The notes beneath the pieces were generated by a model, which was not told the DNA's origin, did not search any database, and saw nothing but the letters and a program-made list of their open reading frames with translations. Below are positions 1 through 9,142 of a DNA stretch of 64,000 nt, piece by piece. This stretch comes from Glaciecola sp965660625 (GTDB lineage Bacteria > Pseudomonadota > Gammaproteobacteria > Enterobacterales > Alteromonadaceae): contig CBFIAR010000014.1 in the NCBI GenBank assembly GCA_965660625.1, forward strand, positions 1 through 64,000, in the 5' to 3' direction. How positions within the stretch are numbered: position 1 is the first letter of the stretch; each line of letters starts with the position of its first letter. A program made the position numbers and the translations under genes.

Positions 1-1
1 G

Positions 2-580
2 GTATGTGCGTCAATACTTGCTTTATGCAACAGCCATGCACGACGCCAGTTCGTCGATGTGATATCGCACTTCCCGCAAGAGGTGGAGTACGTATTAGAA
101 AGGTATGAGGCAATATGGGTCAACGAGCATGAAATCATAGAACAATCGCTCAGCCCTAGACAAAGACTCGCCTACCATAAACAACACTCGCTGCCCGTGC
201 TGGCAGAAATAAAACAGTGGGGGGAAACCAAGCTACATAGCGAGGAAGTCGAAGACAACAGCGCCTTAGGCAAAGCCGTACGCTACTTCATTAAACACTA
301 TGAAGGACTGAGCTGTTTCTGCCGAATAGAAAATGCAAAGCTAGACAATAACGCCATTGAAGCGATGCTGAAAATAGTCGTGCGAGACAGAAAAAACGCG
401 ATGTTCCACCGCAATCAAACCGGGGCAACTATAGGCGATATCGTTACCTCACTGATTGCCACCGCGAGTGAAGCGCAAATCAATGTGTTCGAGTATTTTA
501 TACTGCTACAACAAGAAAAAGAGGCGGTTAAAGCCAACCCAGCCGACTACCTACCGTGGAATTACACTGAAAGTAGGTAA
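2..580 (+). CDS. IS66-family transposase, C-terminal part (5' truncated by window edge)
   Basis: The reading frame is open from base 2 through the window edge, so the apparent GTG at 59 is internal and the gene begins outside. The visible 192 residues start with CNSHARRQF, the conserved region after the IS66 zinc-finger segment, and contain DNNAIEAML, which carries the catalytic Glu of the DDE triad, then RDRKNAMF. The end, LPWNY, is typical of IS66 transposases (DDE_Tnp_IS66 plus C-terminal domain). No frameshift is seen in the visible part. A small inverted repeat (TAGGCC-taac-GGCCTA, 609-624) follows; the right terminal repeat and target duplication cannot be fixed without the left end. 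Any IS end must fall before the stop codon of the next gene at 730. Confidence 0.88.
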   Translation, partial: VCASILALCNSHARRQFVDVISHFPQEVEYVLERYEAIWVNEHEIIEQSLSPRQRLAYHKQHSLPVLAEIKQWGETKLHSEEVEDNSALGKAVRYFIKHYEGLSCFCRIENAKLDNNAIEAMLKIVVRDRKNAMFHRNQTGATIGDIVTSLIATASEAQINVFEYFILLQQEKEAVKANPADYLPWNYTESR

Positions 581-729
581 GCTACACACCCGCAAAAACC
601 CTTTGATGTAGGCCTAACGGCCTATGTCAATGCTATGCTGCCGTAAGCTCACAATTGTGCAATTGATGATACGCTGGACGCTATCTAATCATCCCAAGTT
701 GAATTTGGCTTACTATCAGCTACTATTAA

Positions 730-1200
730 TCAACTCTTTACCTGCCAACTTCCGTCAGCCTGACGGCATGCCGTGCCATATATTTGCTCTGTTTTCCCAC
801 CTATGCTTGCCTCCAGAGTATATTCACGACAAGGACCTTCTGGCTCCTCATAAGTGTGAGTCGGAACAACACGATATTGATACCCCGTGTCTGGATTTTT
901 CCAGCGTGTTTCTACACCAGTCCGGACTGTTTCAAGGGAGTGGCTTACTTTTAAGCGATCAGTTTTGTCCATACTCCTGCCCACATTTCCTCCAATGGTA
1001 GTCCCGATCATTGCCCCAATAACTGTTGCCGTTGTTTGTCCACTACCACTGCCGACTTGGTGCCCGAGTACTCCTCCTAATATGCCTCCAATAATCATTC
1101 CTCCCGCCTCATTCTCGCCTCTGGGGCTTGCGCAAGCGCAAAGTAACAGTAAAGATGATAACAAAAAGTAGACCGGTATTCTTTTCATGATGCTAAACAT
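730..1200 (-). CDS. Glycine-zipper outer-membrane lipoprotein (17-kDa surface antigen-like)
   Basis: A predicted 156-residue secreted lipoprotein. A short basic N-terminus and hydrophobic stretch end in LCAC, so Cys23 is the likely lipidated residue. A glycine zipper (about residues 33-75, repeated GG/GxxxG such as GGILGGVLG) follows, then a C-terminal domain ending ACRQADGSWQV as in 17-kDa surface-antigen family lipoproteins. The start at 1200 is chosen because GAGG lies 6 nt upstream; the longer start at 1212 has no ribosome-binding site. Such proteins sit in the outer membrane and are often induced by envelope stress, but the precise role is unknown. It stands alone and points toward the IS66 remnant. 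Confidence 0.8.
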   Translation of the reverse strand: MFSIMKRIPVYFLLSSLLLLCACASPRGENEAGGMIIGGILGGVLGHQVGSGSGQTTATVIGAMIGTTIGGNVGRSMDKTDRLKVSHSLETVRTGVETRWKNPDTGYQYRVVPTHTYEEPEGPCREYTLEASIGGKTEQIYGTACRQADGSWQVKS

Positions 1201-1354
1201 TCTAAACCTCATTTTGTTTTTTAATTATGTTTATAATTTGTACAATTAAAGTAGCGTAAAACAAGGTATAGTTTTTGACCTCGGTCAACATTATCTGTGT
1301 TCCAAGCATAATGACTCTCATTGATTGCTTGTTTACGAAAGTGGAATATTTTAT

Positions 1355-1993
1355 ATGAATTTATTTGGTAGTCTGAAGAGAAGAAACAACTCTCTGTTGC
1401 TTGTTTATATTTTATTTTTCATCACGGTATGGGCAAATTCAATAATCGGCACTACCGACATGGCAAATTGGATTATTGAAAATACGCTTACGGTACTGTC
1501 ACTGATTTTTTTATTCAGCACTTACCAATCCTTCCGTTTCAACAGCTTTAGTTATCTGTTGCTTTGCCTCTTTTTATGCATGCACGTATACGGTTCAAAA
1601 TATTCCTATGCCGCTAACCCACTGGGGTTTTACTTTCAGGAATTATTTAATTCGCCTCGAAATCAATATGATCGTGTTGTACATTTTAGCTTCGGACTCT
1701 TGCTCTTCTACCCGATGTGGGAATGTTTTTCAAAATGGAAGAAATACCCTAAGAACATTGCACTCTTCTTACCTATGCTGTTGGTAGTTTTCGTTGGCGC
1801 AATTTATGAAATCATAGAATGGCTGGTTGCTGACATTTTCTTTACTGAGCAAGGCATTTCATATTTAGGTACGCAAGGCGATATATGGGATGCTCAAAAG
1901 GATATGGCTATTGCATTTGCGGGCGTATGTATAGCAACGTTATTATTTTATTTTTATAGTTTGTCTAATGGGAAGTTGTTAAATAAAAATTAA
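1355..1993 (+). CDS. DUF2238 (YjdF-like) inner-membrane protein
   Basis: A 212-residue polytopic protein with about five to six membrane segments. Polar loops carry the family signature: NQYDRVVHFSFG followed by YEIIEWL and GTQGDIWDAQKDM, with conserved His, Glu and Asp residues inside or next to membrane helices. These match the DUF2238/YjdF family, whose biochemical function is not known. The ATG at 1355 is preferred over an upstream TTG at 1325 because GTGGA lies nine bases before it and MNLFGSLKRRN gives a normal cytoplasmic N-terminus. It is monocistronic and convergent with the HdeD-like gene. Confidence 0.8.
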   Translation: MNLFGSLKRRNNSLLLVYILFFITVWANSIIGTTDMANWIIENTLTVLSLIFLFSTYQSFRFNSFSYLLLCLFLCMHVYGSKYSYAANPLGFYFQELFNSPRNQYDRVVHFSFGLLLFYPMWECFSKWKKYPKNIALFLPMLLVVFVGAIYEIIEWLVADIFFTEQGISYLGTQGDIWDAQKDMAIAFAGVCIATLLFYFYSLSNGKLLNKN

Positions 1994-2015
1994 CGAAAAC
2001 CATCTGTTGAGTGTC

Positions 2016-2558
2016 TTAGCCTTTTCGCAGGGTCCAACCAATCGCAAATAATGCCCAACCATCAAAAAGTAGGCTAATGCCTACATATAGCCCGACCAGA
2101 TATAAGGAGGTGCTTGGCCAACCTGCCAAAAATAAAGTTGCTAAGAGAAGCGACATAAAACCATTGAAGGCCATCCAAAACCAACCCTTAACTGGGTGAA
2201 TCGCATTTGCCAAGATAAAACTGTTAAAGGCATCAACTAGAAGATAAATGGCCAGCAAAAGAGCCAATGCTTCGATACTAGGCATGGGGTATATAAGCAT
2301 CAAAACACTGACGGCAATCAGTAGTGTCGATTTAATCCAATTTGTTACGCCTTTTCGATCGTAGCGAAAAGTGTGAATTCCCCACATGACGCCGCCAAGA
2401 AACAACAGCCAAGCAATGAAAACGACAGTGCCTAGCGACATCACAATGGGCACGATTATTCCCGCCGTCCCCATTAGAATAAACAATATTCCCACAAGCA
2501 AAGTATGTAAGCCGAATTTACCGCGAAGTTCTTCATTTATGTTGGGTAGAGTACTCAT
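2016..2558 (-). CDS. HdeD family (DUF308) membrane protein
   Basis: 180 residues with six predicted membrane helices arranged as two similar halves of three, the layout of HdeD/DUF308 proteins. Recognisable stretches include LLVGILFILMG near residue 20 and FNGFMSLLLATLFLAGWP near residue 133. In enterobacteria HdeD is tied to acid resistance at high cell density; here only family membership can be claimed, since no hdeA/hdeB partners are nearby. It is a single gene. About 220 bp separate its start from the end of pfkA, and I saw no terminator or operator in that gap. Confidence 0.8.
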   Translation of the reverse strand: MSTLPNINEELRGKFGLHTLLVGILFILMGTAGIIVPIVMSLGTVVFIAWLLFLGGVMWGIHTFRYDRKGVTNWIKSTLLIAVSVLMLIYPMPSIEALALLLAIYLLVDAFNSFILANAIHPVKGWFWMAFNGFMSLLLATLFLAGWPSTSLYLVGLYVGISLLFDGWALFAIGWTLRKG

Positions 2559-2782
2559 AATTAATCCTTAACTAATTTTGTAGACAGACCATTCAACAAG
2601 ATACTGGCTATCTAAAGTATAGGACTAACATAACTTTGCGTTAATGCTAGCGACATTGGGGGTTTCCCTTACTACCATGTGGTATTCCTCAATAGCAGTA
2701 AATGAGAAAAGAGCAATTTATATTTAAATTTAAAGAACACTCGGGATGCTTTCGACTATGGTTATGAGTAACAAAAAAGTGG

Positions 2783-3751
2783 TTACTTACAGAATAATTC
2801 TAACAAGTCGTGCAGCTCTGTGTCGATTATATGCTCTTTAACACGGGACTCAAATGAGCTTAATGTCGGCCTATTATTGCGAATTCCAGCCATTTTATTG
2901 GCCTCTCCTTGGCTGAGAGCTTTTGTAGCTAGGACGCCCAGCCTGATCCCCAGCATACGATCCTGAGCTGAGGGGTTCCCGCCTCGCTGGATATGGCCAA
3001 GCTTAGCTATTCGTAAATCGATGTTAGTGTTTACGTTCCGTATTTTCGCAGCAACATTTTCAACACAAACCTCATCTCCCTCAGCAACCACCACAATAAA
3101 AGCATCTTCGCTAATGTAATTCTTAATTTTTTCTAAAAGATAGGTGAAATCTTGGGCACTTTCAGGGATAAGTATGGAGTCTGCACCACAACTCAGGCCT
3201 GAATAAATACTGATATAACCAGAATCGCGTCCCATCACCTCAACTAAAAACACTCGATTATGAGATTCCGCAGTATCCCTAATATTATCAATACATTTTA
3301 TTGCTGTATTGACCGCTGAATCAAACCCGAGCGTATAATCAGTGCCCGCGATGTCGTTATCTATTGTACCGGGGATGCCAATAAAGGGAGTCTTGCTGAT
3401 ATTTGATAGCGATAACATTCCTCGAAAAGTACCATCACCACCGATAGCAATAAGCGCATCAAGGTTATTGTCTTTAATTGTTTGCATAGACTTTTCTTGT
3501 CCCAGCTTAGACTTGAAACGTTCACTACGGGCAGTTTTAAGAATAGTGCCTCCTAGATGCATTTGTTTTTGCAATTGCTGAGAATGAAGCGGTATTAGAT
3601 CATCGTCAATCAAACCCTCAAACCCTCGGCGTATGCCGCTGACTTTGATGCCGAGCGTCTCGGCGGTTTTAACCACCGCAAATAACGCAGCATTCATACC
3701 AGGAGCGTCACCGCCTGAAGTAAAAACACCTATATGCTGTATTTTGCTCAC
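2783..3751 (-). CDS. pfkA: ATP-dependent 6-phosphofructokinase
   Basis: Phosphorylates fructose 6-phosphate at C1 with ATP, the committed step of glycolysis, in the cytoplasm. The 322-residue length is typical of the bacterial ATP-PFK homotetramer. Visible motifs are the N-terminal GVFTSGGDAPGMN nucleotide loop (residues 8-20), GGDGT at 104-108 (a Gly after GGD favours ATP over PPi), and PGTIDND at 127-133 with catalytic Asp131. AEGDE and HIQRGG near the C-terminus contact the sugar phosphate. The start is GTG at 3751, preceded by AGAGGA with good spacing. It is transcribed away from the SulP gene across a 181-bp divergent region. Confidence 0.95.
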   Translation of the reverse strand: MSKIQHIGVFTSGGDAPGMNAALFAVVKTAETLGIKVSGIRRGFEGLIDDDLIPLHSQQLQKQMHLGGTILKTARSERFKSKLGQEKSMQTIKDNNLDALIAIGGDGTFRGMLSLSNISKTPFIGIPGTIDNDIAGTDYTLGFDSAVNTAIKCIDNIRDTAESHNRVFLVEVMGRDSGYISIYSGLSCGADSILIPESAQDFTYLLEKIKNYISEDAFIVVVAEGDEVCVENVAAKIRNVNTNIDLRIAKLGHIQRGGNPSAQDRMLGIRLGVLATKALSQGEANKMAGIRNNRPTLSSFESRVKEHIIDTELHDLLELFCK

Positions 3752-3932
3752 AATAATCCTCTAAATAACGGAAGTACATAAGATTTCACACAGCGCAATA
3801 ATGACATAAAAAAATGCTGTGTAAATAAATTACCAATATCAACTGTGGTAGTTGAATTATAAACCAATAGGCATATAGTTCAGCAAATAAGCTTGCGCAT
3901 TTATAAAAGATTGGGGACGGGATTACTAGACG

Positions 3933-5672
3933 ATGAAATATAGAAATCACTTATTTTCTTTGAGAATGGGTCATGCACTTAAAGAGTCTCTAAATGACAT
4001 TCCTTATAAAGGCAAAGCATTCTCTAAAGATTTATTAGCCGGTTTAACCGTTGGTATCATTGCCATTCCATTAGCAATGGCACTCGCCATCGCCATTGGT
4101 GTCGCACCTCAGTACGGACTATATACCGCTATTATTGCAGGTTTTATTATCCCGCTTACCGGCGGTTCCCGTTTTAGTGTATCGGGCCCTACCGCTGCAT
4201 TTGTGGTTATCTTATACCCAATCGTTCATCAATATGGGCTGTCTGGTTTGCTTCTTGCCAGTATATTGTCTGGCATTATTCTGATCATCATGGCTGTATT
4301 GCGGCTAGGACGATATATTCAATACATACCGGAGTCAGTAACCTTAGGCTTCACCGGCGGCATTGCCATAGTAATAGCCATACTGCAAATGAAAGGTTTT
4401 TTCGGCTTAAAGATAAGCGAGATGCCGGAAAGCTTTGCTGGCAAAGTTGTTGCCTTAATTAATACGATACCAGAGGTTTCATTACCGACACTACTGGTCG
4501 GAATGAGCACCATTGTAGTATTTCACTTGTGGTCTAAGATGAAGCTGGCGGTACCAGCGCATCTGCCTGCTATTGTCGTCGCCAGTGTTATGACATTAAT
4601 ACTAAACCAGCAAGGTTTTGAGGTGGACACTATTGGTTCTACCTTTAGCTTTACACTTTCTGATGGCTCATTGGGAGCGGGTATCCCATCAATGCTGCCT
4701 GACTTTCAATGGCCTTGGCTGCGCTCCCAAGACGGCGAACTGCCATTGGTGCTGAGCTGGCAATTAGCAAGTGACTTGTTGTCTGCCGCTTTTGCAATTG
4801 CCATGCTCGGGGCTATAGAGTCGTTACTATGCGCAGTTGTACTCGACGGCATGTCAGGGAAAAAACACAGTGCTAACAGCGAATTACTCGGTCAAGGTAT
4901 TGGCAACATAGTGACACCATTTTTTGGTGGTATCACGGCTACTGCCGCAATTGCGCGCTCTGCAGCAAACTATAAGGCAGGCGCAGTAAGTCCTATCGCC
5001 GCCATGATACATGCATTCGTAGTATTAATATCCTTGCTATCACTCACCTCAATTTTGGCATATATCCCAATGGCGGGTATGTCGGCTTTGTTGATAATGG
5101 TGGCTTGGAATATGAGTGAAGCTCCAAAAATCATCCATCTACTTAAGAAAGCCCCGGCTAGTGAAGTGCTGGTATTGGTAGTGTGTTTGTCATTGACCAT
5201 TTTATTCGATATGGTAATCGCCATAAGCGTTGGAGTCATTCTGGCGTCGCTTTTGTTTATGAAACAAGTAGCGGACATGACGAAAGTGCAAGACATAAGT
5301 GAGCAGAAAAAACATGTAAATGTTGATTTACCACCTCGTTGGAAGGTATTCAAAATCAATGGACCGCTTTTTTTTGCAGCCGCCGACACGGTCTTTGTTG
5401 AACTTGCACATCTAAGCGAAGAGCAAGAAGGTGTAGTGTTGTATTTTGACGGTGTCTCTATTTTAGATTCTGGTGGCGTTGCCGCACTGTATAAATTTAT
5501 TGAAAAGTGTAAGAACAATAATACTCGAGTATTACTCGCTGATTTTCAATTCCAGCCGCTCAAAACATTAGCAAAGGCAGGGTTTAGGCCAGACGGTATC
5601 TATTGCGCCGCCTACTCTACTCTCGCAGATGCATTAGATGATGTAGTAAATGAGACCAAACAATTAAGCTAA
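3933..5672 (+). CDS. SulP family anion transporter with STAS domain
   Basis: 579-residue inner-membrane transporter. Residues about 30-430 form the SulP core: the segment from LLAGLTVGIIAIPLAMALAI through GLYTAI and GGSRFSVSGPTAAF matches the conserved helix 1-3 region. A STAS domain follows (about 465-565, with VVLYFDGVSILDSGGVAAL). The family moves sulfate, bicarbonate or C4-dicarboxylates (DauA-like); the substrate cannot be read from sequence, and no carbonic anhydrase or sulfur-assimilation gene is adjacent. It is monocistronic. The upstream region contains an 8-bp imperfect inverted repeat around 3788-3826 of unknown meaning. Confidence 0.9.
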   Translation: MKYRNHLFSLRMGHALKESLNDIPYKGKAFSKDLLAGLTVGIIAIPLAMALAIAIGVAPQYGLYTAIIAGFIIPLTGGSRFSVSGPTAAFVVILYPIVHQYGLSGLLLASILSGIILIIMAVLRLGRYIQYIPESVTLGFTGGIAIVIAILQMKGFFGLKISEMPESFAGKVVALINTIPEVSLPTLLVGMSTIVVFHLWSKMKLAVPAHLPAIVVASVMTLILNQQGFEVDTIGSTFSFTLSDGSLGAGIPSMLPDFQWPWLRSQDGELPLVLSWQLASDLLSAAFAIAMLGAIESLLCAVVLDGMSGKKHSANSELLGQGIGNIVTPFFGGITATAAIARSAANYKAGAVSPIAAMIHAFVVLISLLSLTSILAYIPMAGMSALLIMVAWNMSEAPKIIHLLKKAPASEVLVLVVCLSLTILFDMVIAISVGVILASLLFMKQVADMTKVQDISEQKKHVNVDLPPRWKVFKINGPLFFAAADTVFVELAHLSEEQEGVVLYFDGVSILDSGGVAALYKFIEKCKNNNTRVLLADFQFQPLKTLAKAGFRPDGIYCAAYSTLADALDDVVNETKQLS

Positions 5673-5692
5673 GCTAAAAAGCTTGGTTAAAT

Positions 5693-7123
5693 TTATGTTT
5701 TACTGGATCTCCATAATTCATACACCACCATGCATTTATCTAGCGCTTTGTGAAATTGATGCTGCAGGCTCTCATCTAAGGACTTCTGTTTACGACTTCT
5801 ATCCATTGTGTTCTGAATAACTTGGCGGCTTTCTTTATCTAAACCCTCTATCCAATGACTGTCGGCTGACGCTAAATCAAGCAAATCGCGACCGGCGTGA
5901 TTTCTATTGCTAATATGCCACCAGTGATCAACGGCTCTGCCTAATACTACGTAAGCAAATTGGCTGTCTTGAACCGGGCCAAAAGTAGCGGTTTTAAGAC
6001 CGTTGTTGATCGAAGCTATTTTTAATGCTGGTAAAAGTAACTTCCCCCCATAGTAGTAGCTTCCCGCAGCCCCGAGTAAACCTCCTACGAGAGCGCCTGT
6101 TCCAAAAGAAGTACCGAAAGTCAAAGCATCTAAGCCTACACCGCTTATTGCGCCCGCTCCAAACCCCGCCGTGGCTAGGTATCGACGACTTACCGCCCAG
6201 TGCTGCCGACTATCTGCGGAAAATAAATCGTGTTCGCTGTGCCATTCAAGTTCGGCTTCTTGTCTGCGAATGCGCTTGTGTTGATATAAATGTTCAATGT
6301 CGACACGAAGCGTTCGTTCACGTTCACGTTGATGCTGGTACCAGTTTGTACGCAGTTGTTCAGCTAGCTTATTGTCGTTTTCATGAATCGACTCACCATT
6401 CATCAACGTACGCTTTTCTTGAAAGGACATCATGTCAGTCAACGCTTTGGCTATTATGGCAGCCGATTGACTTTGTCTTTGCTGACGCTGCCTAGATAGA
6501 TAATATGTGGCTTTATCCATCGTTTGTTCCCAGTCAGGTTCAAGCTGACCAAAAGCTCGTAAAAGGCTTAAATGCTGCTTAAATGGAGCGTGAACGGCAT
6601 CAAACTTGCGCACGACTTGAAAGAACTGCCCTAAGGCGGCCTGCCATGTATCGCTATAGTCTTCAGAGCCAATAGTATTGATCAAGGCCAAGCTAGGGCG
6701 ACCGCTCCAACGTAAGATAGTCATTTCAGCCTCATGCTCTGCGCTATAAGGTACGGAACCATCTACGACATAGATAATACCCGCGCCTTCAATAAGCGGT
6801 GTAAGCAACTCACATTCGTCAGCAAAGCGCTTATCGTCTTTATGTTGAATCACAAAAGCGTTTAACGTTTCGCTGTGATCCGAAGCAGAAACACTGTGAG
6901 CCTTAAGCCACTCCAGAACACGTCTCGGCCTTTGAAAACCGGGAGTATCGATTAATGTATATAGCGTTTCACCATCAACACGCAACGGATAAGAATGACT
7001 TGCACGTGTCGTTCCTGGCTCTAGTGCGATCGCGATTGCATCATTTTGAGAAAGCGTAGCCACTATGCTCGACTTACCCTTGTTAGGATGACCTACAACA
7101 GCAAAATTGGGGGAATTTTTCAT
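5693..7123 (-). CDS. DUF3482 family GTPase
   Basis: 476-residue predicted GTPase. The G1 loop is GHPNKGKSS (residues 11-19), the switch-I Thr lies in EPGTTRASH, and G3 is DTPGF at 59-63. The usual G4 NKxD is not evident; the candidate region reads LINTIGSED. After the G domain come a charged, probably coiled segment (about 200-300, rich in Arg/Glu/His), a glycine-rich hydrophobic stretch (about 318-362) that could insert in membrane, and a C-terminal DUF3482 region. The start overlaps the stop of the upstream DUF2868 gene by 4 nt, so the two are translationally coupled. This pair recurs in proteobacteria; the function is unknown. Confidence 0.85.
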   Translation of the reverse strand: MKNSPNFAVVGHPNKGKSSIVATLSQNDAIAIALEPGTTRASHSYPLRVDGETLYTLIDTPGFQRPRRVLEWLKAHSVSASDHSETLNAFVIQHKDDKRFADECELLTPLIEGAGIIYVVDGSVPYSAEHEAEMTILRWSGRPSLALINTIGSEDYSDTWQAALGQFFQVVRKFDAVHAPFKQHLSLLRAFGQLEPDWEQTMDKATYYLSRQRQQRQSQSAAIIAKALTDMMSFQEKRTLMNGESIHENDNKLAEQLRTNWYQHQRERERTLRVDIEHLYQHKRIRRQEAELEWHSEHDLFSADSRQHWAVSRRYLATAGFGAGAISGVGLDALTFGTSFGTGALVGGLLGAAGSYYYGGKLLLPALKIASINNGLKTATFGPVQDSQFAYVVLGRAVDHWWHISNRNHAGRDLLDLASADSHWIEGLDKESRQVIQNTMDRSRKQKSLDESLQHQFHKALDKCMVVYELWRSSKT

Positions 7124-8532
7124 GCTTTTGGTCCTGCTCGAGTAAAGTGACTATCATCACTTGAATTTATAACACTCACACTCACAAATTGGCTTTGCAT
7201 ACGGCCAGCAAACCTCAGCCATTGTTGTATGTGATGCTGCTCTGGTTCACGAGAAATATTGCTCGCCAGAGGCACTAAAACTATATGTGCTCCTTCAGGC
7301 CATAGCTCTTTTGCTCTAGTTATAAAATCTTCTAGTTCTCCGGTTGGAGGTTCCCAGCAGCGAGTAGCTAAGAGAACACAGCGCTTGGCTTCTCTCACAA
7401 GTTGCTCTGCGACTTTTTCTAAGGTTTTCTCATCTTCTTCTAAGGTGCTTCGGCCACCTACCTTCGCCTGAATACGTTTCGCCTCAGTGAGCAATGTTGG
7501 CAGTTCTGATTCGCCCGCGCCTGCCCAAGTCAAAATAATACTGGATTTTGGCAATGGAGTGAGCGATTGTTGATTAGTGAGATTAGGAAAATCAGAAGCA
7601 TCGTTGTGGTCATTTCCCGTTTCTAGTATTTCGGTTTCCATACGATACCTTAGTGCACTCATCGCCGGATGATTCAACAGCAACTGGCGCGCCTTACGCT
7701 TTATCAAGATTCCAGCTAATACATAGAAAATTAAGCGAGGAAGCAGTGTCCAGGTAATCCATAACATGGTAATAAATGGCCACCACTGCCCCCATAAACT
7801 GGGGTTTGTATTTTCTTGTTCTAGGCTAGCCCGAAAAAAACGAGTTGCTTCAACTAGATCCATTTCGGGTGCAGCAGCGGGCCAAAGCCAAGCCCAAGGC
7901 GCTGCAATTGCTGCAATCATCGCATGGTATGAACTCGCACCGGTCTCTAGTGTGGTACTCCAACCAAACGCTAGATCTTGAAGCAGTACCATTACCAACA
8001 AGGTTATTAAACCTCCCAAGGCAAAGCATAGGCCACCTAATTGTGCAGCCCGCGCCATCAGCACAGGCTGAAGCCCCGTTAAAACCGACGACTGCGAATT
8101 TTTTCTAAAACGCTTGATGACAGAATGCCACGGCCGCCAGCCTACTAATGACTGAGCAGTTGTAAACACCGCTAGCAAAAGCTGAAAAGCAACAAAGGCA
8201 ATGATAACAGTGACATTAATACGCTGGCCACCATCAAAAAACAGCAGGCCTAACATGCTAAAAATACCAAATAAGGCACCTATGACCAAAAAGCTCGTGT
8301 TAACACACTTCCAGAACCGAAGCGTTTGGGTTAATTGTTCACGCCCAATCTCTGCGCCGCTAAAACGGTTTATATAGGCAATCCATCGCTTTGGTGTAGC
8401 TTCTACGGATTGCTCTTTGCAGGTTAGCGCGAATTTCCGATCGCGTCTGTGCAGGAATACAGATGCCTGGCCCTTATCTCTTTGGGCGCAGGCATCAAAA
8501 TCCAGCAGCAGGCGAAGAGAGCAATCTGTCAT
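7120..8532 (-). CDS. DUF2868 domain membrane protein, partner of the DUF3482 GTPase
   Basis: About 470 residues with four or more membrane segments: two near the N-terminal third (CVNTSFLVIGALFGIFSMLG and the following VTVIIAFVAFQLLLAVF), one LGGLCFALGGLITLLVMVLL, and one PFITMLWITWTLLPRLIFYVL. The C-terminal half is soluble and begins ILTWAGAGESELP. This is the DUF2868 arrangement, found next to DUF3482 GTPases. The ATG at 8532 is chosen because GGAA sits six bases upstream; the frame stays open to an ATG at 8631, but that start lacks a ribosome-binding site and adds residues unlike a conserved domain. The first gene of a two-gene operon; function unknown. Confidence 0.75.
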   Translation of the reverse strand: MTDCSLRLLLDFDACAQRDKGQASVFLHRRDRKFALTCKEQSVEATPKRWIAYINRFSGAEIGREQLTQTLRFWKCVNTSFLVIGALFGIFSMLGLLFFDGGQRINVTVIIAFVAFQLLLAVFTTAQSLVGWRPWHSVIKRFRKNSQSSVLTGLQPVLMARAAQLGGLCFALGGLITLLVMVLLQDLAFGWSTTLETGASSYHAMIAAIAAPWAWLWPAAAPEMDLVEATRFFRASLEQENTNPSLWGQWWPFITMLWITWTLLPRLIFYVLAGILIKRKARQLLLNHPAMSALRYRMETEILETGNDHNDASDFPNLTNQQSLTPLPKSSIILTWAGAGESELPTLLTEAKRIQAKVGGRSTLEEDEKTLEKVAEQLVREAKRCVLLATRCWEPPTGELEDFITRAKELWPEGAHIVLVPLASNISREPEQHHIQQWLRFAGRMQSQFVSVSVINSSDDSHFTRAGPKA

Positions 8533-8632
8533 TAGTGGTTCCGGTGATTTAGTTGGCATTCGCGGGAAGAGAAGAATAAACGATGTACTTGCTGTATTCA
8601 ACCGATGGTGCTTTGGTCTCGGCTCGTGCATG

Positions 8633-9142
8633 ATATCATCGACGAGCTAAAGCGTTGTTTAAAACATTTTATCAATGAACCCTTACCGCCTTTCTGGTAT
8701 CTGAAAAGCTGGGCTTTGCATTGACTGCCGCAGATATCCACGAAGGAATCCGGCGTCTTTCTATTGGGCTTTGCCATTCAACATACATCCTCTAGTTTTT
8801 AATTGAAAACCGTTTTTAACATTGGCAACAGTATGGAGATTTCTTTAATTCTGACGATTGCTTTGACATAACTCATGAAATTGACGCCTTTAACGTGATG
8901 TTGATTTGGGAAGTAAGTGATAAACTCATGCCATTTGCTGATTATATGATATGACAGAACATGTTAATTTCTACAACGTGTGTGTATTAGGACTTAGGTT
9001 ATATACCGATGATTGAAGATATCTGCAGAGAGTTCAAGGATATCATGTAGTTATGAGAGCCAGCACCTTAGCCCTTATTGCTACAGAACGTCGGCTGTAT
9101 TTTTTCTGCCCCTTATTGATTAATTGAGAACATAAAACGCCA
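8633..9142. other. Non-coding stretch of about 0.5 kb, possible decayed ORF
   Basis: No supportable gene, RNA or terminator. In one + frame (8820-9051) three short open stretches follow each other with only stop codons between them; conceptual fragments include NSDDCFDITHEIDAFN and DLGYIPMIEDICREFKDIM. This could be the trace of a lost gene or chance. TGGGCTTTGC occurs twice, 54 bp apart (8710 and 8764). The promoter of the antiporter gene must lie in this gap but is not obvious. Confidence 0.3.

Noticed and set aside
645..713. GTAAGCT ... GGCTTAC as IS66 terminal repeats
   Set aside because: Only 6-7 bp and 69 bp apart, without the left end of the element for comparison.
624..1171. Two plus-strand ORFs (125 and 94 codons) overlapping the lipoprotein gene
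   Set aside because: Antisense to a gene with clear lipobox, glycine zipper and ribosome-binding site; no domain of their own.
4970..5518. 182-codon minus-strand ORF inside the SulP gene
   Set aside because: Shadow of a well-conserved transporter; Ser/Thr-rich composition without any motif.
6025..6495. 156-codon plus-strand ORF inside the DUF3482 gene
   Set aside because: Antisense shadow; no ribosome-binding site and composition rich in Arg/His/Leu/Ser typical of reverse frames.
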